A stretch of 64,000 nucleotides of DNA from CAZEHO01 sp964511945. Its GTDB lineage: Bacteria > Actinomycetota > Acidimicrobiia > Spongiisociales > UBA11373. Each line of letters begins with the position of its first letter. Positions within the stretch are counted from its first letter, which is position 1. This document shows, in pieces, positions 23,459 through 33,244 of the stretch. The position numbers and the translations under genes are program-made. The stretch covers positions 1 through 64,000 of the forward strand of contig CAZEHO010000001.1 of NCBI GenBank assembly GCA_964511945.1, in the 5' to 3' direction. The notes beneath the pieces were generated by a model. That model saw nothing but the letters and a program-made list of their open reading frames with translations, made no database searches and was not told where the DNA came from.

Positions 23459-24415
23459 TCAGCCGCGGTCCTTGATCGCCTCCAGCAGCTTCGGCAGCAC
23501 CTTGTGGACATCACCGACGATCCCCAGGTCGGAGATCCCGAAGATCGGTGCCTCCTCGTCCTTGTTGATCGAGATGATGGTGCCGGAGTCCTTCATCCCG
23601 ACGATGTGCTGCATCGCCCCGCTGAGTCCGGCAGCGATGTACAGGCTCGGCTTCACGGTCTTGCCGGTCTGGCCCACCTGGAGTGAGTAGGGGACCCAGC
23701 CGGAGTCGACGACCGCCCGGGTGGCGCCGACCGCTCCGTTGAGGGCGTTGGCCAGTTCGGTGACTGCGCCAAAGCCGTCCTCCGAGCCCATGCCGCGGCC
23801 GCCGGCTACGACGATGTCCGCCTCTTCCAGATCGGGACCCTCTGAGGCTTCGACGTGGCGTTCGGTGACGCTGGCGCTGCCGGCATGCCCGGCATCGGCG
23901 AGCGCAACGGCAACGACCTCCGGGGCGGCCGCCTCACCCGGCTCGGCGGTAAACGACTTCGGACGCACGACCGTGATCCACGGGGCACCGCCGTCGTAGC
24001 GAGTGTCGACGAGTGTCGTGCCGCCCAGGATCTCGTTCGTGATCACGACGCTGTCGCCGTCGGGCGTGATCTCGACCGCGTTGGCGAGCACCGGCTTGTC
24101 GATTCGTGCGCTGAGCCGTCCGGCGACGTCACGATCGGTGTAGCCCATCCCGAACATCAGGAGGTCGGGGGAGTGCTCGGTGATCAGGTCGGCGAGTGAT
24201 GCCGTGATCGCCGCCGCCGGCAACGAGTCGTCGGTGGCAATGTGGAACACCTTCCCGGCACCGTGGGCACCGAGCGCGGCGAATGCATCGTCGGACCCGG
24301 CACCGACGTAGACGGCTGCGACGTCGCCCTCGAAGGTGCGGGCTTTGGTGAGCATCTCCAGAGCGAGTGAGCCCGGAGCACCATCGGTTTCTTCTGCAAA
24401 GACCCAAATCTGCAT
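23459..24415 (-). CDS. etfA: Electron transfer flavoprotein alpha subunit
   Basis: A 318-residue FAD-binding subunit that accepts electrons from acyl-CoA dehydrogenases and passes them to ETF:quinone oxidoreductase or other acceptors. The C-terminal FAD site is typical: QVGQTGKTVKPSLYIAAGLS, GAMQHIVGMKDSGTIISINK and IFGISDLGIVGDVHKVLP. It begins 2 bases after the etfB stop, so the pair is one transcript. The window has an enoyl-CoA hydratase elsewhere, consistent with beta-oxidation. Confidence 0.97.
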   Translation of the reverse strand: MQIWVFAEETDGAPGSLALEMLTKARTFEGDVAAVYVGAGSDDAFAALGAHGAGKVFHIATDDSLPAAAITASLADLITEHSPDLLMFGMGYTDRDVAGRLSARIDKPVLANAVEITPDGDSVVITNEILGGTTLVDTRYDGGAPWITVVRPKSFTAEPGEAAAPEVVAVALADAGHAGSASVTERHVEASEGPDLEEADIVVAGGRGMGSEDGFGAVTELANALNGAVGATRAVVDSGWVPYSLQVGQTGKTVKPSLYIAAGLSGAMQHIVGMKDSGTIISINKDEEAPIFGISDLGIVGDVHKVLPKLLEAIKDRG

Positions 24416-24417
24416 GA

Positions 24418-25197
24418 TCAGATCACCTTCACCTGTTCGAGGAGCTCGACGATCTCGAGGTGGGCTTCACCCTCGTCGACCACCTTGCGCCCGGCGGCCC
24501 GTTCCGGTGCCGGACGGACGGCGGTGATGCTCTGTCCGCTGCCGGCCGCGCCGACGTCGTCGTTGCCGAACCCGAGGTCTGCAGCGGAGGGCTGCTCGAC
24601 GGGCTTCTTCTTCGCCTGCATGATCCCCTTGAAGGTCGGATAGCGGGGCTCGACGACACCGGACGTCACCGTGATCAGCGCCGGTGTTGCCGACTGCACG
24701 ACGTCGTAGCCGGTTGCCGTCTGGCGCTCAATGGTGACGGTGCCGTCGGCGACCTCGACCTTGCGGGCGAAGGTCAGCGCCGGCAACCCGAGCAGCTCGG
24801 CGAGCTGCTGAGGCACGACGCCCGTGTACCCATCGGTCGATTCGGTCCCGGCGATCACCAAGTCCGCTTCGGTGCTCTTGATAGCGGCGGCCAGCACCTT
24901 GGCGGTGACCAGCGCACCGGAGCCCCGGAGTGCCGGGTCGTCGATGAGGACGGCTTCGTCGGCGCCCATCGCCAGTGCCTGGCGGATGCCCTGCAGGTTC
25001 CCGGCCGGACTCATGGACACGAGCGTGACGGTCGTTCCCTCATTCGCTTCGGCGAGCTGGAGGGCGACCTCGACGCCATAACGGTCGGTGTCGTCGAGGA
25101 CCTGCTCGACGGGCCGATCGATGAAGTGTGATTCCGGATCCAACGTGTAGGGCGTGTTGGGATCCGGTATCTGCTTGACGCAGACCGCGATCTTCAT
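24418..25197 (-). CDS. etfB: Electron transfer flavoprotein beta subunit
   Basis: A 259-residue partner of EtfA. The start MKIAVCVKQIPDPNTPYTLD and AMGADEAVLIDDPALRGSG are diagnostic. VIAGTESTDGYTGVVPQQLA binds AMP or, in bifurcating forms, FAD; the sequence alone does not show which. GGGAG lies just before the ATG and TAGCAT (25224-25229 on the plus strand) is a possible -10 box. It is the first gene of etfBA. Confidence 0.96.
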   Translation of the reverse strand: MKIAVCVKQIPDPNTPYTLDPESHFIDRPVEQVLDDTDRYGVEVALQLAEANEGTTVTLVSMSPAGNLQGIRQALAMGADEAVLIDDPALRGSGALVTAKVLAAAIKSTEADLVIAGTESTDGYTGVVPQQLAELLGLPALTFARKVEVADGTVTIERQTATGYDVVQSATPALITVTSGVVEPRYPTFKGIMQAKKKPVEQPSAADLGFGNDDVGAAGSGQSITAVRPAPERAAGRKVVDEGEAHLEIVELLEQVKVI

Positions 25198-25274
25198 GCT
25201 GCTCCCTGGTCGTGGGGGTCCCCATGCTATCCGACTGAGGGCGGCGGAGCGACGGCGGTGGTGCCGAACACAGA

Positions 25275-25364
25275 AAGCGCTATCTAGGCCGACTGTTACC
25301 GCGTTCCAGCATGATCACGGGTAGGAGCCCTGCACGAATCCGCGTCGAGTAAGCGCTATCCAGG
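25275..25364. repeat. Direct repeat pair, aagcgctatc(t/c)agg
   Basis: The 14-base word aagcgctatctagg at 25275-25288 recurs with one change at 25351-25364, the second copy overlapping the stop codon of pnp. A related word, taagcgctgtcc, lies at 23087-23098 after the cdd terminator. The core agcgct is palindromic. These lie in gaps between convergent or divergent genes. The 25198-25355 gap otherwise holds only the etfB promoter region. Confidence 0.5.
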
Positions 25365-26180
25365 GATCGAGGTCAGCAGGGCGTCTACCAGTCTGGTGAA
25401 CCGTTCGCGAGCGGCGTCCGCTGTTTCTTGAACTTCGGCGTGACTCAACGGCACCGGCGAGATGCCGGCCGCCAGGTTGGTGACCAGTGAGATCCCGAGC
25501 ACCTGCGCCCCCATGTGGCGCGCCGCGATGGCCTCGGGCACCGTCGACATGCCGACGAGGTCGGCGCCGATGCGGCGGGCAAACTCCACCTCGGACGGAG
25601 TCTCGTACGACGGGCCGAGGAACCAGGCGTAGACCCCCTCCTTGAGATCGACCTCGACCTCGCCACCGACCCTCCGAGCTAGATCGCGCAGGGTGAGCGG
25701 GTAGACCGTGGACATGTCGGGGAACCGCGGCCCGAGCCGCTCATCGTTGGTACCCACGAGCGGGTTGCGCCCGGTCAGGTTGAGGTGATCGCGGATCAGC
25801 ACGAGATCACCCGCCTCCATGCCGTCGCCACATCCCCCGGCGGCATTGGTGAGCACGATGGTGGAAGCTCCGCCGAGCACCGCCGTGCGGACCGCAAACA
25901 CCACCTTGTCGAGCGGCCAGCCTTCGTAGGTGTGCACCCGGCCCGCCAGCACCATCACATTGGTGCCGTTGAGTTCGGTGGACACCAGCGTCCCGCCGTG
26001 ACCGGCAACGTGAGGCACCGGGAATCCGGGGATCTCGGTGTAGGGGATCTCAACGGCGTCCGGCAGGGTGGCGGCGTACTCGCTCAGGCCCGAACCGAGC
26101 ACGATGGCGACGGCGTGGGACGATCGCCCGGTGTGTTCGGTGATGACGTCGACAGCGGCGTGGAGTTCGTCGTAGCTCAT
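25356..26180 (-). CDS. Purine-nucleoside phosphorylase (trimeric type)
   Basis: A 274-residue phosphorylase that cleaves purine nucleosides with phosphate. Motifs of the trimeric PNP family are in order: AIVLGSGLSEYA, PGFPVPHVAGHGG, GRVHTYEG, LTNAAGGCG, GVYAWFLGPSYETPSEVEF and VGMSTVPEAIAARHMG. It is the last gene of the upp-atl-pdp-pnp operon and overlaps pdp by 4 bases (ATGA). A longer upstream frame is an artefact of the pdp overlap. Confidence 0.96.
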   Translation of the reverse strand: MSYDELHAAVDVITEHTGRSSHAVAIVLGSGLSEYAATLPDAVEIPYTEIPGFPVPHVAGHGGTLVSTELNGTNVMVLAGRVHTYEGWPLDKVVFAVRTAVLGGASTIVLTNAAGGCGDGMEAGDLVLIRDHLNLTGRNPLVGTNDERLGPRFPDMSTVYPLTLRDLARRVGGEVEVDLKEGVYAWFLGPSYETPSEVEFARRIGADLVGMSTVPEAIAARHMGAQVLGISLVTNLAAGISPVPLSHAEVQETADAARERFTRLVDALLTSIPG

Positions 26181-27481
26181 CGCACCTCTCCATAGACGAG
26201 TGGGGTTCCGAGTTGCTGGGAGATCTCGAAGGCACCCTCGATCATGGGGAGGGCGGCGGCGAGTCTCGCTTCGTCGTTCCACCAGACGCCGGCCAGCACC
26301 TGGCCCGCCTCCACCCGGTCGCCGACTTTGACCTCCATGGTCAGCCCGACCGCGGGATCGATGTCGTCTTCCATGCGCTCCCGGCCGGCACCAAGCCGCA
26401 GCGCGGCGGTCCCGATGTCGAAGGCATCGATCCGGACCACATAGCCGGACGCCTTGGCCCGAATGATGTGTTCGTTCTCCGCCTGGGGCAGCAGCGACGG
26501 ATCGTGGAGGACCGAGGGGTCTCCACCTTGCGCGATGACCACTTCCTCGAACTTCTCGAAGGCAGCGCCGGAGTCGATGGCTTGCCGGAGCCGCTCCCGG
26601 GCGTCCACCTTGTTCGACTCGATGCCGGCCATGACCAGCATCTCTTCGCCGAGGCGGTAGGTGACCTCGACGAGGTCGCGCGGGCCGCTGCCCTTGAGAA
26701 CCTCGATCGACTCGGCGATCTCGTTGGCATTGCCGACCATGCGGCCGAGCGGCTGGTTCATGTCGGTCAGGATGGCGACGACCGGTGTGCCGTGGGCTTT
26801 TCCGATTCCGACCATGGTTTCGGCGAGGAGGCGGGCCCGGTCGAGTTCCTTCATGAAGGCGCCCCGGCCCACCTTGACGTCGAGCACCAGGCCGCCGAGG
26901 CCGGCCGCCAGCTTCTTGGACATGATCGAGGACGCAATGAGCGGGATCGACGGCACCGAGCCGGTGGCATCGCGCAGGGCGTAGATCGCCTGGTCCGCCG
27001 GGACCATCGCTCCCGATTGGCCTGCGAGGACCAGCCCGACGTCCTCTGCGACCTTCGTGAATTCCTCCTTGCTGAGCTGGGTCCGGAACCCGGGGATGGT
27101 CTCCAGCTTGTCGACGGTCCCCCCGGTATGGCCCAAGCCGCGGCCGCTCATCATCGGAACGACGACTCCGCAAGCGGCCACCATCGGTCCGAGAGGAATG
27201 CTCACCTTGTCACCGACGCCGCCCGTGGAGTGCTTGTCCACCTTGGGAGCATCGATGTGCGACAGGTCGAGGACGTCGCCGGAATGGAGCATGGCGTCGG
27301 TCCACACCGCCAGTTCCTTGTCGTCGAGCCCTTCCTTGAAGACGGCCATGAGCATGGCGGCCATCTGGTAGTCCGGAAGATTGCCCTCGGCATACTCGGC
27401 GATGAGCCAGCGGATCTCCTCGCGCCGCAGGATGCCGCCATCACGCTTGCGTTCGATGAGCTGCCTGAAGCTGAATCTCAT
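26177..27481 (-). CDS. Pyrimidine-nucleoside (thymidine) phosphorylase
   Basis: A 434-residue enzyme that converts thymidine or uridine to the base and (deoxy)ribose-1-phosphate. The start MRFSFRQLIERKRDGG, the phosphate loop VDKHSTGGVGDKVS, SGRGLGHTGGTVDKLE and the C-terminal pyrimidine-binding domain with the AKASGYV motif fit the DeoA/Pdp family. Deciding between thymidine-specific and broad pyrimidine activity needs closer comparison. It overlaps the alkyltransferase-like gene and pnp by 4 bases each. Confidence 0.96.
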   Translation of the reverse strand: MRFSFRQLIERKRDGGILRREEIRWLIAEYAEGNLPDYQMAAMLMAVFKEGLDDKELAVWTDAMLHSGDVLDLSHIDAPKVDKHSTGGVGDKVSIPLGPMVAACGVVVPMMSGRGLGHTGGTVDKLETIPGFRTQLSKEEFTKVAEDVGLVLAGQSGAMVPADQAIYALRDATGSVPSIPLIASSIMSKKLAAGLGGLVLDVKVGRGAFMKELDRARLLAETMVGIGKAHGTPVVAILTDMNQPLGRMVGNANEIAESIEVLKGSGPRDLVEVTYRLGEEMLVMAGIESNKVDARERLRQAIDSGAAFEKFEEVVIAQGGDPSVLHDPSLLPQAENEHIIRAKASGYVVRIDAFDIGTAALRLGAGRERMEDDIDPAVGLTMEVKVGDRVEAGQVLAGVWWNDEARLAAALPMIEGAFEISQQLGTPLVYGEVR

Positions 27482-27777
27482 TCCCGTCCTCTCCTCAGAG
27501 CCAGGTGGCTCCTCGATACCTTTCCTGCAGGTGTGAAGCCGACCCCTTCGCCGGCCAGCCGTTCCTGCTGCACCGACTCGCCGCCCGGGACCAGCCTTCC
27601 ATCCGATGCAACGATGCGCCACCAGGGGAGCCCGGTGGACGTACGCAGCAGGTTGCCTACCGCCCGGGCGGCTCCCGGGTATCCGGCTTCGGTGGCGACC
27701 TCCCCGTACGACATGACCTGACCGGGCTCGAGCGCACCGATCACCTCGCGAACCCGGGTCTCGAAACCCGCCTCCAT
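27478..27777 (-). CDS. Alkyltransferase-like (ATL) protein
   Basis: A 99-residue protein with the MGMT/Ogt DNA-binding fold: GQVMSYGEVATEAGYPGAARAVG and RTSTGLPWWRIVASDGRL. The methyl-acceptor PCHR motif is replaced by PWWR (residues 51-54). It therefore belongs to the alkyltransferase-like group, which binds O6-alkylguanine and hands it to nucleotide excision repair. The tryptophan at the histidine position is unusual, since most ATLs read PWHR. It sits between upp and pdp with 1-base and 4-base overlaps, so it is co-transcribed with nucleoside salvage genes. Confidence 0.92.
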   Translation of the reverse strand: MEAGFETRVREVIGALEPGQVMSYGEVATEAGYPGAARAVGNLLRTSTGLPWWRIVASDGRLVPGGESVQQERLAGEGVGFTPAGKVSRSHLALRRGRE

Positions 27778-28394
27778 CAGAGCGTTCCGAACAACCGATC
27801 GCCCATGTCGCCCAGGCCCGGCTGGATGTAGAAGGCTTCGTTCAGACCGCGGTCGAGCGAGGCCGCCACGATCCGAACGTCCGGGTGCTCCTCGTACATC
27901 CGTTTCACGCCCTCGGGGGCAGCGACGACACACAGCGCGGTGATATCGCGGGCGCCGCTGTCCTTCGCTTTGCCGCATGCCCACGACAGCGATCCACCGG
28001 TGGCGAGCATCGGCTCCAGGATCAACACGTGGGTGTCGGAGAGATCCGGCAGCTTGAAGTAGTACTCCATCGGCTGGGCGGTCTCCTCGTCGCGTTGCAC
28101 CCCGGCGAAGCCGACCTTGATCTGCGGAATCAGGTCGATGACCGCGTCGAGCAGACCGAGTCCGGCACGGAGCACGGCAATGGCGACCACGTCGGGCATC
28201 GAGTACCCGGCGGTCTTCTCGAGCGGGGTCGTAATCTCGTGCTGCTCGAGCGAGACCCGCTCCGTGGCCTCCATGATCAGGGTGTACGCCAGGCGCCGGG
28301 TGGCGGCCCGGAACTCCTCGGGCTCGGTGCGTTCGTCCCGCAGCACCGTGAGGTAGTGGCGGGTCAGCGGGTGGTCGATAACGGTGAGATTCAC
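27777..28394 (-). CDS. upp: Uracil phosphoribosyltransferase
   Basis: A 205-residue salvage enzyme converting uracil and PRPP to UMP. The start MNLTVIDHPLTRHYLTVLRD, the VAIAVLRAGLGLLDA and the PRPP-binding LEPMLATGGSLSWA motif are diagnostic, as is the C-terminal YIQPGLGDMGDRLFGT. The GTG start at 28394 has AAAGGGG upstream; a longer frame adds only unconserved residues. It is the first gene of the salvage operon, with its stop overlapping the next start (TGATG). Confidence 0.96.
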   Translation of the reverse strand: MNLTVIDHPLTRHYLTVLRDERTEPEEFRAATRRLAYTLIMEATERVSLEQHEITTPLEKTAGYSMPDVVAIAVLRAGLGLLDAVIDLIPQIKVGFAGVQRDEETAQPMEYYFKLPDLSDTHVLILEPMLATGGSLSWACGKAKDSGARDITALCVVAAPEGVKRMYEEHPDVRIVAASLDRGLNEAFYIQPGLGDMGDRLFGTL

Positions 28395-28452
28395 GGGCCG
28401 GCCCCTTTGCTGGTGTCGCATGATGAGGCTAGTGCCGCGGCGATCGGCGCGA

Positions 28453-30015
28453 TCACTCCGACAGTTTGATGAGCACGGTGCCGTCGACAACCGTCACCGA
28501 GCCGGGCGCCGGCCACACCGCGAGTTCGGAGTACACCGAGGCTGCAGCGCCGTCGGGTGGGCCGGCGGCGACGAAGGACCGGTTGGTTCCGTCGAGGAGC
28601 CGGAACGCATCGGCCAGCCGGAATTGCTGGCACTGGAACAGGCGGCAGTTCACGATCGTGGAACCGACCCCTTTGCCCGTCGGGTCGCGGAACGGTGCGG
28701 CGCTCGAATAGGACAGGCGTCCTCCGGCGTAGACGCCGATTGTCGAGAGGTCTGGCGGCGCCACTTGATCGACGCGCTCGAGCATCCTGTTGGCGATCGC
28801 CAGGTCGCGCTCGAACCCGAGCTTGAAGGTGGTGAATGCCGAGGTCATGCCGAATGCCAGCACCAGGGAGAGGGCGAGGACTGTGCCGCCGGCCGCCGCC
28901 GATCCCGTCGCCGGCCACCGCGACCGGGACGCCAGCGACACGACTGCTCCGGCCCACAGCGCCGTCGCCGCGGCGGCCGCCATCAGCACGTTGTACCGGA
29001 GCGTGATCTCATCCCGGAGCAGCGAGGTGAGGAACGGAGCGAACAGCGTGACCAGCCCGGCTCCGGCGACGATGAGTGCCGCGCCCCGGCGCCGGGAGCG
29101 AAGCATGACCGTGAGCACTCCTGCGATGGCGATGGGCACCACGAGCTTGGCGGCAACGACGTAGAACGGGCTGCCCCGAGTCCAGAACCGCCAGCTGATC
29201 TCGATGAGATCCCACAGATGCGGGAAGAGCGTCTTCGGGCCGACGTACCCGCCACCGAGATCGTAGGTGGTGCCCGAGAGGGTGTCGGTCCCGGTCAGCT
29301 CCCACGAGATCCTGACCGACACCGCGTACACGGCGATGGCCCCGATGGCGGCGATGACGAAGCGCCCGGTGCGGCGCAGCAGTGCGCTCCAATTGGGCCC
29401 CTCGCCCCGCAAAGCGGTGGCCACCTCGAACCCGGCCCATACGACCACCGTCAGCGTGGCGAGCGGCTGGTAGGTCGCAAGCGTCAGCCACAGCAGGCCG
29501 GATGCTGCGATCAGGGTTCGGTCGATCATCCGAGTCGAGCGGACGATCAGGGTTCCGGCGCCGACGGCCACCATGGCGAACCCCGCCAGGACTAGGTGAG
29601 CCAGTTTGAAGACCAGCGGCTCGCTCAGCACTGGATTCACCGCCCACAGCGTCGCCACGGCAAAGAGCGGGACTCCCCGTCCCCATCCCCAGGTCCGGGC
29701 GGCGAGCCACCCGGCGGCCAGCCATAACACGCCGGTCAGCGGGATCGTGAACCCGGGCACGGAGGCGTCGTGGTTGAGCAGGTAGGCCACCCAGCGTCCG
29801 TTGGCGAGCGTGAACTCCTCGTCGAGACCGTTCTCGGGGTAGACGGCGAACCAGTCGTCGCCGGCGAGCTGGAACTGGGTGGCGGCATAGGCGTATCCGA
29901 GCAGCATGATGCTGAGTGCAGCCAGCATCGGGACCCGGGTTGCGACCAGTTCGCATCGGAGCCACGACGTCGCCCGGCTCGCCCGCTGTTCGATTCGATC
30001 GATCACCGCCAGCAT
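28453..30015 (-). CDS. Multi-pass membrane protein, possible GtrII-type glucosyltransferase
   Basis: A 520-residue integral membrane protein with about ten hydrophobic helices. After the first helix comes QLAGDDWFAVY and then NGRWVAYLLNHD, a pattern typical of the glucosyltransferase GtrII family (membrane enzymes that glucosylate surface polysaccharide). The C-terminal 100 residues are soluble and end with a small beta-rich domain. The family call rests on these two motifs only, and other GT-C-like proteins remain possible. It lies 58 bases upstream of upp on the same strand and is divergent from ffh. Confidence 0.6.
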   Translation of the reverse strand: MLAVIDRIEQRASRATSWLRCELVATRVPMLAALSIMLLGYAYAATQFQLAGDDWFAVYPENGLDEEFTLANGRWVAYLLNHDASVPGFTIPLTGVLWLAAGWLAARTWGWGRGVPLFAVATLWAVNPVLSEPLVFKLAHLVLAGFAMVAVGAGTLIVRSTRMIDRTLIAASGLLWLTLATYQPLATLTVVVWAGFEVATALRGEGPNWSALLRRTGRFVIAAIGAIAVYAVSVRISWELTGTDTLSGTTYDLGGGYVGPKTLFPHLWDLIEISWRFWTRGSPFYVVAAKLVVPIAIAGVLTVMLRSRRRGAALIVAGAGLVTLFAPFLTSLLRDEITLRYNVLMAAAAATALWAGAVVSLASRSRWPATGSAAAGGTVLALSLVLAFGMTSAFTTFKLGFERDLAIANRMLERVDQVAPPDLSTIGVYAGGRLSYSSAAPFRDPTGKGVGSTIVNCRLFQCQQFRLADAFRLLDGTNRSFVAAGPPDGAAASVYSELAVWPAPGSVTVVDGTVLIKLSE

Positions 30016-30089
30016 CGCCGGGATGGTACCGATGATGTGCGATGCGGCGCCCGGCCGGAGGTCCCGGGCGGAGTACGCTCAGGACCGTC

Positions 30090-31433
<1,344 letters not shown>

Positions 31434-31437
31434 CCGT

Positions 31438-31911
31438 ATGGCGGTCAGGATCCGCCTGACACGGATCGGGAAGAAGAAGCAGCCCACCTACCGGGTGATC
31501 GTGGCCGACCAGCGGGCCCCCCGCGACGGCCGCTACATCGAGCAGATCGGGCGGTACGACCCCCGCCAGGAGCCGTCGGTTGTCGTCATCGACAACGAGC
31601 GGGCCCTCTACTGGCTGGGCCAGGGTGCCCAACCGTCCGACGCCGTTCGCAAACTGCTCGAGATCTCGGGAGCACTCGAGGCCAAGAAGGTCACCGACGG
31701 CAAGGTCCACGTGGTGGGTGCCGACGCCCAGCGTGAGGCCGCCGAAGAGGATTCCGCCATCGCCGCCAAGGCCGAGGCCGAGGCGGATGCCGCTGAGGCC
31801 GAAGAAGCCGACTTCGAGCCGGATCCGATCCCCGAAGCGGCTGCCGAGGAAGCCGCCGAGACCGAGGAAGCCGCCGAGGAAACCGAGGCGGCGACGGAGG
31901 AGGACAAGTGA
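31438..31911 (+). CDS. rpsP: Ribosomal protein bS16 with long acidic C-terminal extension
   Basis: 30S subunit protein, 157 residues, whereas the conserved bS16 core ends at about residue 85. The start MAVRIRLTRIGKKKQPTYR and the RYIEQIGRYDPRQE block are canonical. The last 65 residues are almost entirely Ala, Glu and Asp, a disordered acidic tail seen in several actinobacteria. It begins the conserved rpsP-khpA-rimM-trmD order, which is here interrupted after rimM by an inserted block. The end overlaps khpA by 4 bases. Confidence 0.96.
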   Translation: MAVRIRLTRIGKKKQPTYRVIVADQRAPRDGRYIEQIGRYDPRQEPSVVVIDNERALYWLGQGAQPSDAVRKLLEISGALEAKKVTDGKVHVVGADAQREAAEEDSAIAAKAEAEADAAEAEEADFEPDPIPEAAAEEAAETEEAAEETEAATEEDK

Positions 31912-32156
31912 AGGGCGACATCGTCAGTACGGTCGTGGAGTACCTCGCCAAGGAGATCGTCGAAGACGCTGACTCCGTCGAGGTGACGATCGTCGAAGAA
32001 GGCCCGGACGAGGTGCTGGCCGAGGTCAGGACCGCGAAGTCCGACATGGGCCGGGTCATCGGACGTCGCGGCCGGGTCGCCCGGGCCATTCGCTCGGTGG
32101 CGCAGGTCGCTGCTGAAGAAGAGGGCCTCGACGCCAATGTGGAATTTGTGGACTGA
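31908..32156 (+). CDS. khpA: KH-domain RNA-binding protein KhpA
   Basis: An 82-residue single KH-domain protein. GRVIGRRGRVARAIRSV carries the GxxG loop. In firmicutes KhpA pairs with KhpB to regulate cell division and binds many RNAs. The acidic N-terminal part is typical of the actinobacterial version. The GTG start overlaps the rpsP stop (GTGA). Position between rpsP and rimM is conserved widely. Confidence 0.94.
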   Translation: MKGDIVSTVVEYLAKEIVEDADSVEVTIVEEGPDEVLAEVRTAKSDMGRVIGRRGRVARAIRSVAQVAAEEEGLDANVEFVD

Positions 32157-32173
32157 CCGTCGGCCCCAATCCG

Positions 32174-32668
32174 ATGTCTGAACGCCTTCCGGCCGGCCGT
32201 CTCGGTCGGCCGCATGGCATCCGGGGAGAGGTCACCGTCGTGGTGGACGATCCCTCCCACTTCGTTCCCGGATCGCTCTTGCACTCCGACGACGGGCGAG
32301 ACCTCGTCGTCCGTGCCGTCCGCCCGTACCGTGATCGTGGCCTGCTGGTTGCCTTCGAGGGGATCACCACCCGCAGCGCCGCCGAGCGCCTGCGCGGGAC
32401 CACCGTCGAGGTCGATGCTGCCGATCTGGCGGGACTCGAACCGGGGGAGTGGTGGACCGCAGACCTGATGGGATTGGAGGCGGTGACTCCTGATGGGACG
32501 GCGCTGGGGAAGGTCGTCGACGTGATCGCGGGGTCGCAGGATCGGCTGGTCGTGCAGACACCGACCGGTGAGCAGGTCGAGGTGCCCTTCGTGGACGACC
32601 TGGTGGATGACCCCGATGGGAAAACGATCGTGATCCGGCCCCCGGAGGGGTTGTTCGGTCCAGTCTGA
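32174..32668 (+). CDS. rimM: Ribosome maturation factor RimM
   Basis: A 164-residue 16S processing factor that binds S19 during 30S head assembly. The N-terminal RLPAGRLGRPHGIRGEVTV is diagnostic. GEWWTADLMGLEAVT begins the C-terminal PRC-barrel domain, ending VEVPFVDDLV and IVIRPPEGLF. Usually trmD follows directly; here it is 8.5 kb away. Confidence 0.96.
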   Translation: MSERLPAGRLGRPHGIRGEVTVVVDDPSHFVPGSLLHSDDGRDLVVRAVRPYRDRGLLVAFEGITTRSAAERLRGTTVEVDAADLAGLEPGEWWTADLMGLEAVTPDGTALGKVVDVIAGSQDRLVVQTPTGEQVEVPFVDDLVDDPDGKTIVIRPPEGLFGPV

Positions 32669-32736
32669 GCTCGTGGCTCACTCCTCCGCGCTCATCGCCG
32701 GTGAGCGAGCTCCCCGCTCCGAGTAGCTTGCGGTTC

Positions 32737-33165
32737 ATGATCACCATCTCCGAATCCGTCACCACCGCCAAGCCGCGCGACGAGGTATTCGCCTACGTCG
32801 CCGACTTCACGACGGTCGCCGAATGGGACCCCGGGATCATCTCTTCGGAGCGCATTTCCGGCGACGGGGGGATCGGTACGACCTATCGAGTCGTCTCAGA
32901 GTTTCGGGGCCGCCGAGTGGAGTTGGCCTACGAGATCGTCGACCATCAGGAACCGGCCGTGATCGTCCTCAAGGGGACCGGTCGTGCCGTCGAGGCGCTC
33001 GATCGTATCGAACTCCACGGCCACGGTGAAGGTACCCGCGTGGTGTACGTCGCAGAGTTCACGCTGAAGGGGTTGCTGCGGTTTGCCGAGCCCTTCTTGG
33101 GCGGCATGTTCTCCACGCTCGGCAGAGAGGCCATCGGCGGTCTGGACCGCGTCCTCAACGGATGA
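32737..33165 (+). CDS. SRPBCC-fold (polyketide cyclase/START-like) protein
   Basis: A 142-residue single-domain protein of the START/SRPBCC helix-grip fold: ITISESVTTAKPRDEVFAYV at the start and a long C-terminal helix (FLGGMFSTLGREAIGGLDRV). These proteins bind hydrophobic ligands in a central cavity; the ligand is unknown. The ATG is 7 bases after TAGCTT (32724-32729), a leaderless pattern. It stands between rimM and a strong terminator, so it is probably a separate unit. Confidence 0.85.
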   Translation: MITISESVTTAKPRDEVFAYVADFTTVAEWDPGIISSERISGDGGIGTTYRVVSEFRGRRVELAYEIVDHQEPAVIVLKGTGRAVEALDRIELHGHGEGTRVVYVAEFTLKGLLRFAEPFLGGMFSTLGREAIGGLDRVLNG

Positions 33166-33190
33166 CGGGGTTCCCCGGGTGACGGCGCAC

Positions 33191-33219
33191 CGGCGCCCCG
33201 GGCTGAACCCGGGGCGCCG
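33191..33219. terminator. Bidirectional terminator hairpin
   Basis: Perfect 12-bp GC-rich stem, cggcgccccggg and cccggggcgccg, with a ctgaa loop, between the convergent SRPBCC and gap genes. It would work in both directions. Confidence 0.82.
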
Positions 33220-33244
33220 TGCGTGCGAGTGCAGTGTTCCGGGG

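Noticed and set aside
26213..27721. Forward frame of 502 codons
   Set aside because: It is antisense to pdp and the alkyltransferase-like gene. Both reverse genes have complete motifs.
28384..29595. Forward frame of 403 codons
   Set aside because: It is antisense to the membrane glycosyltransferase candidate and has no helices or motifs of its own.
33191..33219. Riboswitch near gap
   Set aside because: It is a simple perfect hairpin between convergent genes, so a terminator explains it.
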